A DNA stretch of 64,000 nucleotides, taken from positions 1-64,000 of the forward strand of contig JBPOJB010000034.1 in assembly GCA_052034005.1 (NCBI GenBank), written 5' to 3'. The position numbers and the translations under genes are program-made. Below the pieces are notes generated by a model, which ran no database searches, was not told where the DNA came from, and worked only from the letters and a program-made list of their open reading frames with translations. Origin of the DNA: JAAYDI01 sp052034005 (lineage in GTDB: Bacteria; Planctomycetota; Planctomycetia; Pirellulales; Pirellulaceae). Positions 17,418 through 26,301 of the stretch are shown piece by piece. Each line of letters opens with the position of its first letter. Position 1 is the stretch's first letter.

Positions 17418-17456
17418 GGTCGGCCCTGCAGGGCCGACCCCCGGTTGGGAACCGGG
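17418..17456. repeat. Pair of adjacent hairpins (22-bp perfect palindrome plus 7-bp stem)
   Basis: Bases 17418–17439 form a perfect 22-bp palindrome, 11 bases per arm (GGTCGGCCCTG and its complement). It is followed directly by a 7-bp stem with a GGG loop (17440–17456). It sits about 100 bases after the second ATP-grasp gene and could end that operon or act as a REP-like element; there is no U-tract. Confidence 0.6.
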
Positions 17457-17473
17457 CGGCAATATGGCACAAT
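17445..17473 (+). promoter_or_regulatory. Possible promoter of the nitroreductase gene
   Basis: TTGGGA and CACAAT are separated by 17 bases, each matching four of six consensus positions. It overlaps the second hairpin and lies 64 bases before the ATG. The match is weak. Confidence 0.3.
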
Positions 17474-17536
17474 CGCGGGCGGTCGCGCCGCCCTGCGGCG
17501 GTCCGGGCGCGCAGACTGACGCGAGGGAATCACGGA

Positions 17537-18055
17537 ATGAACAACAAGCTCGATTTCATTTTTGCGCGGCGGAGCGTGCGCGTATATCGCCGAGCGGCCG
17601 TGGAGGACGATCTCGTCCGAGACCTGTTGGAGGCGGCGATGGCCGCGCCTTCCGCCGTGGCGAAAGACCCCTGGGAGTTCATCGTCGTGCGTGACCGCCC
17701 GATGCTCAACCGCCTGGCGGGCGGGTTGCCCAACGGGCAGACTCTGGCGGACGCGGCGCTGGGGATCGTCGTGTGCGGCGACCTCGGCCGGGCACACGAC
17801 CGGCAGTTGTCGTACTTGCTGCAAGACTGCTCGGCGGCGACCGAGAACCTGTTGCTGGCCGCCCCGGTGCTGGGACTCGGCGCCTGCTGGTTGGGCGTAC
17901 ACCCGCGCGAAGACCGCGTGGCGCACGTGCGCGCGTTGCTGGCCATCCCGGCCGACGTGCTTCCGGTCTCGATCGTAGCGCTCGGTTGGCCCGCCGAGTC
18001 CCCCGCGCCCCGCACGCGGTACCGCCCGGACGCCGTACACCGGGAGACCTGGTAG
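17537..18055 (+). CDS. Nitroreductase-family flavoprotein
   Basis: The 172-residue protein fits the small FMN-binding nitroreductase fold. The N-terminal FIFARRSVRVYRR gives the family's conserved RRSxRxY flavin contact. AAMAAPSAVAKDPWEFIVV is the dimer/FMN segment, and LGLGACWLGVHPRE is the C-terminal flavin loop. The start ATG follows GAGGG at about ten bases. It lies 216 bases after the ATP-grasp pair, separated from it by hairpins and a possible promoter of its own, so membership in the same pathway is uncertain. The substrate cannot be predicted; small members often reduce nitroaromatics, quinones or flavins with NAD(P)H. Confidence 0.88.
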   Translation: MNNKLDFIFARRSVRVYRRAAVEDDLVRDLLEAAMAAPSAVAKDPWEFIVVRDRPMLNRLAGGLPNGQTLADAALGIVVCGDLGRAHDRQLSYLLQDCSAATENLLLAAPVLGLGACWLGVHPREDRVAHVRALLAIPADVLPVSIVALGWPAESPAPRTRYRPDAVHRETW

Positions 18056-18123
18056 ACCGCATCGGCAGGGTCGCGCGAACCACGCGGGCGGAGATCGGGG
18101 CACGCGGGTGGCCGGCGGCCCGG

Positions 18124-20427
18124 TCAGCGCTCGACGACTTCGAACGGCACGGGGGGGAAGTCGCCGACCGAAACGCGGCGCTTGGTCGTAGGCCGGCCGC
18201 CGCGGCCTTCCGCGGGGCGCTGTGCAAAGACGTTCAGCACCAGTTCACCCTGCAAGCCCGGCTTGGCCGTCTCGGCGTCGGCCGAGAGCAACAGGACCAG
18301 CTGACCCGCTTCGCGAATGACGCGGACCAACGTGATGCCGCGGGGCGGGTCGCTCAACTCGACGCCCACGTCGTCCAGGTTCTCTCGGCCGGGGATCGCC
18401 AGCTGGTAGCGAATCATGCTGCCGGACGGGATCTGGAGCACGTTGGCCGGCTTCTTCGGCGCTTGCGAGGCGGCCACCATCGCGCGGGCCGGCGCCTCCG
18501 CGCTCACGTACACCACCAGGTTCTCGGCCGGCACCAGGTGCTGGTAGAAGAACGCCTGCATCATGTCCTCGGCCGGCACGCCGGGCCGGACCAGTTCTCG
18601 TCCACGCATGTCCGCCTGCCCCACCAGGTGCAGGATGTACGGGGCGTCACGCGCCGTGGACGGCACGGTGAGCGCGATCTGCACTTTCGCCTGCTCCGCC
18701 GGAATCAGGCCCTGGTCGATCTTGAACCCCTCGGGCGCGTCCTGGAGCGAGAGCCGGATGTCCTGATTGAACCCATCGTGGCGCACGGCATGGACGGTGA
18801 TCGGGATGGTGGTGCCGGGCCGCGCGCTGATGGCCGACGGGACGACACGCAGTTCGAAGTCCGGCCGCCGCTGGCTGACCCGCAGGCGATAGGCGTACGC
18901 CGGCCCGCCCTTTTTCTGCGTATCCCCCACATGAACGTAGAACGTGCCGTCTGTCGGCAAGACCACCTGCAGCAGCGAATCCGCATGATGCGTCATCAAC
19001 CCGGCTCCGATGTCTTCCAGGTCGTCACAGATCGCCAATTGCCGGCCCTCCGCGTCGGTCAACACCAGCAGCGAGTCGAGGGGCGATTCCAGGCGGCGGG
19101 CCAGCACTTCCACAATCACCTGGCCACCCGCCCGGCCGTCGAACCGGAACAGATCCCAATCGCCGGGTGGATCGATCCGCCCATTGACGATCACGGGCGG
19201 CTTGAGCAGCTGGGCGCTGGCCGGGTCGTTGTTCGGCTCCTGTTCGACCAGTTCGGGCAGCGCATCCACGGCCAACAGGATCTCGTTCGACGTGTACTTT
19301 CGAGTCGACACGGAGATCGGGTAGCTGCCCGGCTGCTTGTCCGTGGCGTCGAACGTGATCGTCTCGGCCGGCAGGTTCCAGCCGTTGAGTGTGACGGTCC
19401 CCGACTGACCGGCCTGGATCCCCAAGGGGAACACATGCGTCAGGAACGGGACTTCCCCCACGGTGATGCGATAGACGAAGTCCTCGCGGCCGCGGTAGAT
19501 CGAATCGCGAATCTCCAGCTCGTAGTCGCCGTCTTTGGGCACGCGGTAGTACAGCAGCGGATCCGGGCGGAACTCGTTGTCGTCTGCGTACGCGACCTCC
19601 CGATTGTCCGCGTCGTAGAGCGTGATGATCGACTGGAACCAGCCGGGCACGGCGTCGGCCAGGTAGGGCACCAGTTCCCGGGCGCGGACGGCCAGCACCA
19701 GTTTCTCGCCTTTTTTGGCGTGGAAGCGGAAGCGATCGACATCGCCGGGCATGATCTGGCCGTTGAGCACTGCGGGAATCGACGCGACGGTGTTGTCCCC
19801 GGCCCGGATGTCGTTGGGCTCTTGCTCCGAGACCTCGGGATGGACATCGATGAAGAAGGCCAGGGGGTTGGATACGCCGCGCGGCGTTTTCAGGCGCACT
19901 TCGCGCCGGCCGGGGGCCGCGTCCGCATCGATCTTCAGGTCGATCGCGATCGTCTCCTCGATGGCCGGGTTCAGTTGCCGCTTCTCGTCGTCCTGCCGCT
20001 GTTCATACTCGTCCAGCAGTTGCAGCGTTTCCTCGGTCACGTCCATGGCCTTGAGCAGTTCGAGGGCTTGGGCATAGGCGCCCTGCTTGGCGCGCAGGTC
20101 GAACTGTTTTCCTTCGGCCCGCAGCTTGTCGCGCACGAGGTCGATCTTCTCCCGCACGCGGCTGGCCTCACCCTCATCCAACGGCTTCTTGTGTTTGCCA
20201 ATCGCAGCCTGGACGCCGTGGCCCGTGACGAGCACTTCCGCAGTGTCCGCCAGGTACTGGCCGCCCACGACCGCGCGGACCTCGGTCCCGACCTGGCCGC
20301 CCGCCGGGTAGATGTATCCCAGATGCGGATCGTTCTGTGCCAGCGCGCCGGGCAGTGCGCCGCAGGCGGCGCACGCCCACCAGGCGACGGCGCGGACGAA
20401 CCGGCACGCGGGTCGACAGGATCGCAT
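18124..20427 (-). CDS. Secreted protein with pre-peptidase (PPC)-type domains, planctomycete type
   Basis: The 767-residue protein has a signal peptide (hydrophobic stretch then PGALAQND). Its N-terminal segment PHLGYIYPAGGQVGTEV opens planctomycete proteins found beside DUF1501 genes. EVSEQEPNDIRAGDN and ELVEQEPNNDPASAQ mark two PPC-like beta-sandwich domains, each with the EQEPN start. GNGRIDPPGDWDLFRFDG-like segments follow, then an Ig-like C-terminal half. No catalytic motif is visible. It is the last gene of a three-gene operon after DUF1553 and DUF1501. The ATG at 20427 has GGAGGT just upstream; a GTG at 20448 overlapping the previous stop is the alternative. The role is probably surface or periplasmic binding. 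Confidence 0.85.
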   Translation of the reverse strand: MRSCRPACRFVRAVAWWACAACGALPGALAQNDPHLGYIYPAGGQVGTEVRAVVGGQYLADTAEVLVTGHGVQAAIGKHKKPLDEGEASRVREKIDLVRDKLRAEGKQFDLRAKQGAYAQALELLKAMDVTEETLQLLDEYEQRQDDEKRQLNPAIEETIAIDLKIDADAAPGRREVRLKTPRGVSNPLAFFIDVHPEVSEQEPNDIRAGDNTVASIPAVLNGQIMPGDVDRFRFHAKKGEKLVLAVRARELVPYLADAVPGWFQSIITLYDADNREVAYADDNEFRPDPLLYYRVPKDGDYELEIRDSIYRGREDFVYRITVGEVPFLTHVFPLGIQAGQSGTVTLNGWNLPAETITFDATDKQPGSYPISVSTRKYTSNEILLAVDALPELVEQEPNNDPASAQLLKPPVIVNGRIDPPGDWDLFRFDGRAGGQVIVEVLARRLESPLDSLLVLTDAEGRQLAICDDLEDIGAGLMTHHADSLLQVVLPTDGTFYVHVGDTQKKGGPAYAYRLRVSQRRPDFELRVVPSAISARPGTTIPITVHAVRHDGFNQDIRLSLQDAPEGFKIDQGLIPAEQAKVQIALTVPSTARDAPYILHLVGQADMRGRELVRPGVPAEDMMQAFFYQHLVPAENLVVYVSAEAPARAMVAASQAPKKPANVLQIPSGSMIRYQLAIPGRENLDDVGVELSDPPRGITLVRVIREAGQLVLLLSADAETAKPGLQGELVLNVFAQRPAEGRGGRPTTKRRVSVGDFPPVPFEVVER

Positions 20428-20444
20428 GGCACCTCCAGACCGGT

Positions 20445-21851
20445 TCACATGAGCTCCTTGAGCCGGCCGCCGACTTCGACACCGTCATCGGCCGTGGGCA
20501 GCAGCGCGACGTCCATGCCCTGGGGATGCGCGATGGTGCCCTCCGGGTCGATCCCGAGCTGCTGGTAGATGCTGCCCACCAGATCCCACGGGTAGACGGG
20601 CCGGTCGATGACTTCGGCCCCATAGGCATCCGAGGCGCCGACGACCGCGCCGCCTTGGAACCCGCCCCCGGCGATCAAGGTGGAAAAGACGGCCCCATAG
20701 TGGTTGCGGCCGCCGTTCCAGGGCGCTTCCCACTGGACCTGGGGCGTGCGGCCGAACTCGCCGCCGCACCAGACGATCGTGCTCTCCAGCAGCCCGCTGG
20801 CGGCCAGGTCTTCCAACAGGGACGAGACGCCCTTGTCCAACTGCGGGAGCATCTGCCGCATGGCCTCGAAGTTCTCCTTGTGCGTGTCCCAACCGCCGTA
20901 GTTGATCGTGATGAAGCGGACACCTTTCTCGATCAACCGGCGGGCGACGAGGCACGACTGGCCGAATGTCGAACGGCCATACTTGGTCCGCGTCTCGCCC
21001 GATTCCTGCGACAAATCGAACACCTTGCCCGCATCGCCCAGGATCAGGTCGTACGCCTCGTCCTCCGCCTTCTTGACCGCCTCCATCGACTCCGACCCCT
21101 CGGAGGCGAGGGCGAGCGAATTGAGTCCCCGGAGCAAGCTGCGCCGCGCCTTCTGTCGCTCGTCTGAAATCCCCGGCGCCACCACGCCCTCGACCAGGAA
21201 CCGCTGGGCGTTCGGGTCGCCGCCCGTGGCGAATGGTTTGTAGCGGGGGCCCAAGAAGCCGCTTTCCGAGAACCGGCCTTGCGGTTGGGTGAGCACGATA
21301 TAGGGCGGGATGAGCCCCGTGTAGCCCGCCTCGTAGCCAGTCAACTTCGATACCACGGCACCGATGTGCGGGTAGACCAGCTTGCCGCCCGTCTGGTTTC
21401 CAGTCTGGACCATGTACGCGGCCGTCTCGTGGCCGTTCTGGCCGTGTGTGCTGCCGCGCACCAGCGCGTATTTGTCGAACTGCTTGGCGAGCAGCGGCAG
21501 GAGCTCGCCGATCACGACGCCCGGCACGGTCGTGGCGGCCGTCGACCGCAGCGGCCCGCAGTAGTCGCTGCCGGCCGCCGGTTTCGGATCGAACGTGTCC
21601 AGGTGCGGCGGGCCGCCCCACAACCAGATCTGGACGACCGCCTTGGCCTTCGCCTCGGCCGGTGCCGCCGCCGGCGCGTCCTGGGCACGCGCCGACGCGA
21701 CGCGCCGGTCCGTCAGCCAGTACCCGGTGGCCGCCACCAGGCCGCCTTGGAGCAGGGAACGACGCGTGATCGGGATGCCCAGCATGCCGCACATTGGATC
21801 CGGGCCGCCACGGTGCACCTGCCCACTCGCTTGATCTCGCTTCGCAGTCAT
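20445..21851 (-). CDS. Tat-exported DUF1501 protein
   Basis: The 468-residue protein has a twin-arginine region (IPITRRSLLQGG and a hydrophobic stretch), followed by the DUF1501 signature: LWLGGGPPHLDTFDPKP-like residues (here IWLWGGPPHLDTFDPK), STHGQNGHETAAYM, NYGGWDTHKENF and GGEFGRTPQVQ. The fold is alkaline-phosphatase/sulfatase-like. Its conserved His and Asp residues (for example in GGWDTHKEN) suggest metal binding, but the activity is not established. DUF1501 genes are almost always next to DUF1549/DUF1553 genes in planctomycetes, as here. Start ATG is preceded by GAGG at eight bases. The final codons overlap the possible GTG start of the PPC gene. Confidence 0.93.
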   Translation of the reverse strand: MTAKRDQASGQVHRGGPDPMCGMLGIPITRRSLLQGGLVAATGYWLTDRRVASARAQDAPAAAPAEAKAKAVVQIWLWGGPPHLDTFDPKPAAGSDYCGPLRSTAATTVPGVVIGELLPLLAKQFDKYALVRGSTHGQNGHETAAYMVQTGNQTGGKLVYPHIGAVVSKLTGYEAGYTGLIPPYIVLTQPQGRFSESGFLGPRYKPFATGGDPNAQRFLVEGVVAPGISDERQKARRSLLRGLNSLALASEGSESMEAVKKAEDEAYDLILGDAGKVFDLSQESGETRTKYGRSTFGQSCLVARRLIEKGVRFITINYGGWDTHKENFEAMRQMLPQLDKGVSSLLEDLAASGLLESTIVWCGGEFGRTPQVQWEAPWNGGRNHYGAVFSTLIAGGGFQGGAVVGASDAYGAEVIDRPVYPWDLVGSIYQQLGIDPEGTIAHPQGMDVALLPTADDGVEVGGRLKELM

Positions 21852-21933
21852 GTCTCGTACCTCGACTTTTCCGTATGTTCCCGGGGGGGAACCATGAACC
21901 CGCGGTCGCGTCCCCTCCTCCGTGGATAGGGCA

Positions 21934-23505
21934 CTAATGACGGTACAGGAACTCCACGCTGTTGATCAGGGCCCAGATCAAGTCGGTCGTCGCCTCTGAG
22001 CCGTGGACGACGCCCGATTGGGCGTATTTGCTGAACACCTGCAGCTCGCGCTCCGTTGGCAGCCGCGCGAGGATCGTCAGGTAGATGCGCTTGGCCGTTT
22101 CGGTCGCGTCCCCGCCGTGGCTGGTCAGCTCGCGCAGTTTCTCGCTCTGCTCGATCTTGCGCTGGATATGGCTGGAGTTGAGCAGATGCAGCCGCTGGGC
22201 GGCCGACGGCCGGTTGCTGCGTTCCGACTCGAGCCCCGTGTCCCGCGGCGGGCGACCGAACATCTCCAGGAACGTGCTGGTGATGCTGCCATCGGCCAGG
22301 GCGATCGTGCGCTGATGCGGCGGGATGAACGTGAACGGCTCGGGGATCGCGCTCGAATACTCCTCGGTCGTCCCCGTGATCTGGCACAACGCATCGACCA
22401 GCACCTCCGCGTCCAGCCTCCGCAACGGATAGTACGCGAAATACTTCGCCGCGTCCGAATGGTCCGACCGCGGGATGGAAGACAACTGGTAAGTCTTGGA
22501 GTTCAAAATGAGTCGGAACAGCTCCTTCACGTCGTACTTGGACGCGTGCAGCTCCTGTTCGAGCAGCTCGAGCAGCTTAGGTACAGCCGCCGGGTTGTCC
22601 GGACGGATGTCGTCCGGTTCGTGGATGATCCCCCGGCCGAGCAGCCAGGACCAGACGCGGTTCGCGATGTTCCGGGCGAAGTAGGGGTTGCGGGGCGAAA
22701 TGAGCCAGTCGGCGAACACCTCGCGCGGGTCCTGGCCCGGCAGCAGCTCGACCGTCGTGCCGTCCGGCAGCACGGCCGACCGGGGCCCGTCGTTCAGGTA
22801 CTTCTGTGAATCGAAATAGACGATCTCTTCCTTCCACTCACGCGTCTTCTTGAAGCCTACGTACGAGAAGAAAACGGCCATCTCCGCCAGCTTCTCCGGC
22901 GGCCAGTTGTCGGTCCGCGTCCCCATGAACGTCAGCGCCACGGCCCGGGCCAGCGCTTCCGGCTGCTTCGTCTGTGCCGACCGATAGAAATTGACGGGCG
23001 GGTCCCGGAAATTGCTGCCGTTGGAACACAGAATCGCACGCGCGAACTGGTCGTACCGCATGTTCTCCCGTAACGCGATTTTGATCCAGCGGTGATAGGC
23101 TTGGACGGCGTTCGGCCACAAATTCACCGGGAACTCCGCCTTCACCCGCAACAGGTCGCACCACTTGAGCGCCCAATACTCGGCATACTCGTCCCGCGCC
23201 AGCAACCGGTCGATCAGGTCTCGTCGCTTGTTGGGATTGGAATCCATCAGGAACTGCCGCGCCTCGTCGGCCGTCGGAAGCGTGCCGATCACGTCCACGT
23301 AGACGCGCCGCAGGAACACCGCGTCCGAACACACCCGGGCCGGCTCGATCTTCTCCTGACGCAACTTCGCGAACACCGCCCGGTCGATCTTGGTGCGCGG
23401 ACTGACCTTCTCGTCGCTCTCAAACGTCGGATTCAGCGCCCGATCGGCCCCCCAGACCATCGACCCGCACAACAGGCCCATCGCGATCGCCAGATGTGCT
23501 CTCAT
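21934..23505 (-). CDS. Secreted DUF1549/DUF1553 protein
   Basis: The 523-residue protein carries a signal peptide (MRAHLAIAMGLLCGSMVWG). Next comes the DUF1549 domain with FLRRVYVDVIGTLPTADEA and RDEYAEYWALKWCDLLRVK, then the DUF1553 domain with PYFARNIANRVWSWLLGRGI, and the terminal LTILARLPTEREL segment. It lacks the N-terminal cytochrome c (PSD1) domain that many family members have. It is also shorter than the typical 800–1,000-residue forms. Function is unknown. It is the first gene of the operon with DUF1501 and PPC genes. The chosen ATG places the signal peptide at the N-terminus. Confidence 0.9.
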   Translation of the reverse strand: MRAHLAIAMGLLCGSMVWGADRALNPTFESDEKVSPRTKIDRAVFAKLRQEKIEPARVCSDAVFLRRVYVDVIGTLPTADEARQFLMDSNPNKRRDLIDRLLARDEYAEYWALKWCDLLRVKAEFPVNLWPNAVQAYHRWIKIALRENMRYDQFARAILCSNGSNFRDPPVNFYRSAQTKQPEALARAVALTFMGTRTDNWPPEKLAEMAVFFSYVGFKKTREWKEEIVYFDSQKYLNDGPRSAVLPDGTTVELLPGQDPREVFADWLISPRNPYFARNIANRVWSWLLGRGIIHEPDDIRPDNPAAVPKLLELLEQELHASKYDVKELFRLILNSKTYQLSSIPRSDHSDAAKYFAYYPLRRLDAEVLVDALCQITGTTEEYSSAIPEPFTFIPPHQRTIALADGSITSTFLEMFGRPPRDTGLESERSNRPSAAQRLHLLNSSHIQRKIEQSEKLRELTSHGGDATETAKRIYLTILARLPTERELQVFSKYAQSGVVHGSEATTDLIWALINSVEFLYRH

Positions 23506-23896
23506 CGCACCACTCGCCTTACCCTCGGCACACCCAAGACCCAGCTCCATGATAATTCAGGTTATCCAATTATTGGGACCCGGAACAGCATTTGGTAGTG
23601 CCGCAGGGGGGCGTCGCGCCGCGTCATGGCTGTTGGGCGGAGCACGATCCGACGCCCGTGACGGGTGGGCCGAGACCCGACGGAGACGGGCTGCACGCAC
23701 GGGCACGGCGTACTGAGCGGCGAGTCTTCCGGTTGCGCAGAACGGGCAGGCGGCCGCGGCGTGGAATGCTCGGATCCCACGCCGCACGCGATCCGACCGC
23801 CAAGTGACAGCTGCGCAGGTGGCCGGCCGTGTGCTATACTCGGGTCGTCGCGGCCAAGGAGTTTTGTTCAATCTCCCTTCGTTTGAGGTACTATCC
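23506..23896. other. 391-base divergent intergenic region
   Basis: An AT-rich patch (23548–23575) lies just upstream of the minus-strand DUF1553 operon and contains TATCAT on that strand as a possible −10, without a clear −35. Near the other end is a good extended −10 element for the plus-strand small gene. No ORF in between has a ribosome-binding site or recognisable product. Confidence 0.5.
23832..23840 (+). promoter_or_regulatory. Extended −10 promoter element
   Basis: TGCTATACT combines an extended TGN motif with a five-of-six −10 hexamer. No good −35 is visible at 17 bases, which is acceptable for extended −10 promoters. The start site would be about 50 bases upstream of the GTG of the 80-residue gene. 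Confidence 0.45.
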
Positions 23897-24139
23897 GTGA
23901 TCGAACTCATCCGGCGATATCTGGCCATTACACGCAAAGGGACGCACACACCCAGTGACGAGGCCGAGCTGGAACGGATTTACATGGAAGTGCTGCGCCA
24001 GGATCCCAATCACCGGCTGATCCGGATTCACGAGCTGGCGGCGGACGGCGTGAGCTTCAATGTAGCCGAGCAGGTCCGCGACCTGCTGGCCGAGGAGATC
24101 ACGGCATTGGACTCGACGGGACGCGACGAGCGTCGGTGA
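23897..24139 (+). CDS. Small 80-residue protein of unknown function
   Basis: The protein begins with GTG at 23897, preceded by GAGGTA at about seven bases. It reads as a compact helical, charged polypeptide with the segments IELIRRYLAITRKGTHTPSDEAELERIYMEVL and FNVAEQVRDLLAEEITALD. I recognise no domain. It has no signal peptide, membrane segment or cysteine. Longer starts (23804) have no ribosome-binding site and would read through the promoter. Codon use is ordinary for the window, and the promoter plus RBS support a real gene. The next gene on this strand begins 87 bases later. Confidence 0.6.
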   Translation: MIELIRRYLAITRKGTHTPSDEAELERIYMEVLRQDPNHRLIRIHELAADGVSFNVAEQVRDLLAEEITALDSTGRDERR

Positions 24140-24226
24140 GCCGGATCAGGGCTCTGCGCGGGCCCGGTCGCAGCGTAGCTCACCGACGACCGATCGGTTT
24201 CATCTCCGGGGACCGGGAGCATGTCC

Positions 24227-25276
24227 ATGAACGACTCGGTGCGGAAGCTGGGCGTGGCGATCCACGGTGTGGGTGATGTGGCGTACGCCCACGCGGCGAG
24301 CTGGCGGAAGAACCCGCACGTGGAGATTGTGTCGCTCAGCAGCCGGCGTCCCGAGAGCGCACGCCGGCTGGCCGACCGCTATGAGCTGCGTTGCCCGATC
24401 TACGAACGGTTCGAGGAGGTCCTCCAGGACCCGCGTGTGGACATCGTCAACATCAGCGGGCCGAACCACGTGCATGCCGCGCAGGCCATCGCCGCGGTGG
24501 AGTCCGGCCGGCACGTGCTGGTGGAAAAACCGATCGCGCTTAACACGGCGGACAACCGGGCTCTGCGGGACGCCGTGGCCAAAGCAGGCGTCAAGAGCAT
24601 CGTCGGCTTCGTGCTCCGCTGGAACCCGATGCTCCTGAGCCTCAAGTCGTTGCTGGCCCAGCAGGCGGTTGGCGACCTGATTCACGCCGGAGTCGACTAC
24701 TGGCATCACCTGGACCCCGCCTACCGCGGCTGGGATTGGGCGTTCCGCAAGGACACCGGCGGCAGCGCCATGCTGTTCGGCGGCTGCCACGCCGTGGACG
24801 CCCTGCGCTGGCTCGTCCAGCAAGATGCGGTGGAGGTCTCGGCCGTGGCGAACAACCAGCGCGGCATCTTCGAGTACGACGCCAACGTGGTCGCTACGGT
24901 CAAGTTCCGGAACGGCACGCTGGGCAGGACATCCGTCCTGTTCGACGCCGAGATCCCCTATACGTTCAACGTCGACCTGCTCGGCACCGACGGCAGCATT
25001 CGCGACAACCGGCTCTGGCTCCCCAAGCTGCTCCCCGGCCAGAACCAGTGGACGACATTCCCCACAGTCACCCCGGACTCGGCCGATGTCCACCACCACC
25101 CGTTCGATGCCCTGATCAATCACTTCGTGGACTGCATCCGCCAGGACGTCGAGTCACCGTGCAACGTGGCCGATGCCTATGTCACCCACGAGCTGTGCCT
25201 GGCTATCGATCAATCGGTGGCCGAAGGCGGCCGGCCGGTGAAGCTGCCCGCGTTGGCCGCCCGTACGGCTTCGTGA
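24227..25276 (+). CDS. Cytoplasmic Gfo/Idh/MocA-family oxidoreductase
   Basis: The 349-residue protein starts directly with the Rossmann fold (KLGVAIHGVGDVAYAHAASW), has the second strand region SLSSRRPESARRLADRY and the family lysine motif LVEKPIALNT. It ends with the MocA substrate domain (GGSAMLFGGCHAVDALRWLV). No export signal is present, unlike the other MocA genes in this window. The ATG at 24227 is preferred because GGGAG is seven bases upstream; the ATG at 24221 is too close to it. The last 67 bases overlap the 3' end of the convergent URO-D-like gene. NAD(P)-dependent oxidation of a sugar or inositol derivative is the family role; the substrate is unknown. Confidence 0.9.
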   Translation: MNDSVRKLGVAIHGVGDVAYAHAASWRKNPHVEIVSLSSRRPESARRLADRYELRCPIYERFEEVLQDPRVDIVNISGPNHVHAAQAIAAVESGRHVLVEKPIALNTADNRALRDAVAKAGVKSIVGFVLRWNPMLLSLKSLLAQQAVGDLIHAGVDYWHHLDPAYRGWDWAFRKDTGGSAMLFGGCHAVDALRWLVQQDAVEVSAVANNQRGIFEYDANVVATVKFRNGTLGRTSVLFDAEIPYTFNVDLLGTDGSIRDNRLWLPKLLPGQNQWTTFPTVTPDSADVHHHPFDALINHFVDCIRQDVESPCNVADAYVTHELCLAIDQSVAEGGRPVKLPALAARTAS

Positions 25277-26301
25277 ATCGCCCGGATCGTCTCGAGGCGA
25301 TAGTCCGACTCGAGATGGAACCCGATCGTCAGATCGCCGCCGTCGTTCTCGCTTCGCACGCGCTCGAACCACTGCAAGATCCCGGCCGCCGATGAGGCCT
25401 TCATGTCCTCCACCAGCGGTGCGATCCCCACCGGCAGCGCCCGGCCGAACACCGACCGGATTTTCCCAACCGACGTCTCGCCGCCCACGTCGAGCGATGC
25501 CAGGCCGCGAATGCCGCGGCACGACTCGATCAGATGATCACTCCGCCCGCACGAGTGGAACCGCACGGCCCGGAACCGGTCCCCCAACTCCGAGGTGGCC
25601 GGCACGACGAAGCGGCGGAAACTGTCGACGTCGAGCATGCACGACACGCACTCGCCCACATGGATTCCCGTGACCCGCATCGCGCCGACCTCGGAGAAGT
25701 GCCTGACCAGCACCACGGACACGTCCGTGAGCCACTGGACCAGCCGCTCGCACGGCGTCGGGTCCGCGATCAGATTCATCAGAAACTCGTCCCCACAGAA
25801 CTTGAGGCCCGACGTGACCGCCCCATGCACGGCCGCGCGCCCCGAGGCGTCCCAGAAGAACGGCGGGATGGGACGTACGTTCGGCTGGACACCCGCTCGC
25901 AATGTCCGCAGCTGATCGTCCCAGAGCCGCACGAGCGGATGCGCAAGCAGCGAACCGGGCGTGGGCAGCTCCGCCAGGTCGCGCCCGACCAGGCAACCTG
26001 CTGTGATGTCCGCGTCCGCCTGCGCCGCGGGAATGAACGCGGCTTCCAGCAACATCCCCACGATCAGGTTCGGCTGAATGCCGCCGACCAGCACCTGATC
26101 GATGTCATACCATTCCTTGCGGCCCAGATTCGACTCGGTGTAGAACACGTTCAAGTCGCCCAGCAGGCCGGCCACATGGGCGTTGCAGTGCCGATCGATC
26201 AGGTGGCGGCGACGCGGATCGAAGTAATACTCGCGGTCAAACTGGACGCCCAGTTCGCGTGCCAGCCAGCTCTTCGCCACGCTACCCGCTATCCGGATCA
26301 T
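25210..26301 (-). CDS. Uroporphyrinogen-decarboxylase-fold protein (methyltransferase-like)
   Basis: The 363-residue protein has the overall pattern of the URO-D/MtaA/MtbA superfamily: GSLLAHPLVRLWDDQ, DEFLMNLIADPTPCERLVQWLTD, HVGECVSCMLDVDSFRRFVVPATSELGD and RAVRFHSCGRSDHLIESCRGI. The conserved His-Ser-Cys-Gly segment near the C-terminal barrel corresponds to the zinc-binding HxC region of corrinoid:thiol methyltransferases in this fold. It lacks the RQAG arginine motif of true HemE, so heme synthesis is unlikely. Planctomycetes encode many such paralogues of unknown substrate. Its last codons overlap the MocA gene on the other strand, which implies little or no terminator between them. Confidence 0.8.
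   Translation of the reverse strand: MIRIAGSVAKSWLARELGVQFDREYYFDPRRRHLIDRHCNAHVAGLLGDLNVFYTESNLGRKEWYDIDQVLVGGIQPNLIVGMLLEAAFIPAAQADADITAGCLVGRDLAELPTPGSLLAHPLVRLWDDQLRTLRAGVQPNVRPIPPFFWDASGRAAVHGAVTSGLKFCGDEFLMNLIADPTPCERLVQWLTDVSVVLVRHFSEVGAMRVTGIHVGECVSCMLDVDSFRRFVVPATSELGDRFRAVRFHSCGRSDHLIESCRGIRGLASLDVGGETSVGKIRSVFGRALPVGIAPLVEDMKASSAAGILQWFERVRSENDGGDLTIGFHLESDYRLETIRAIHEAVRAANAGSFTGRPPSATD

Noticed and set aside
17773..20568. 931-codon plus-strand frame
   Set aside because: Overlaps the PPC and DUF1501 genes in antisense; composition is biased to Arg/His/Gln and no domain can be read.
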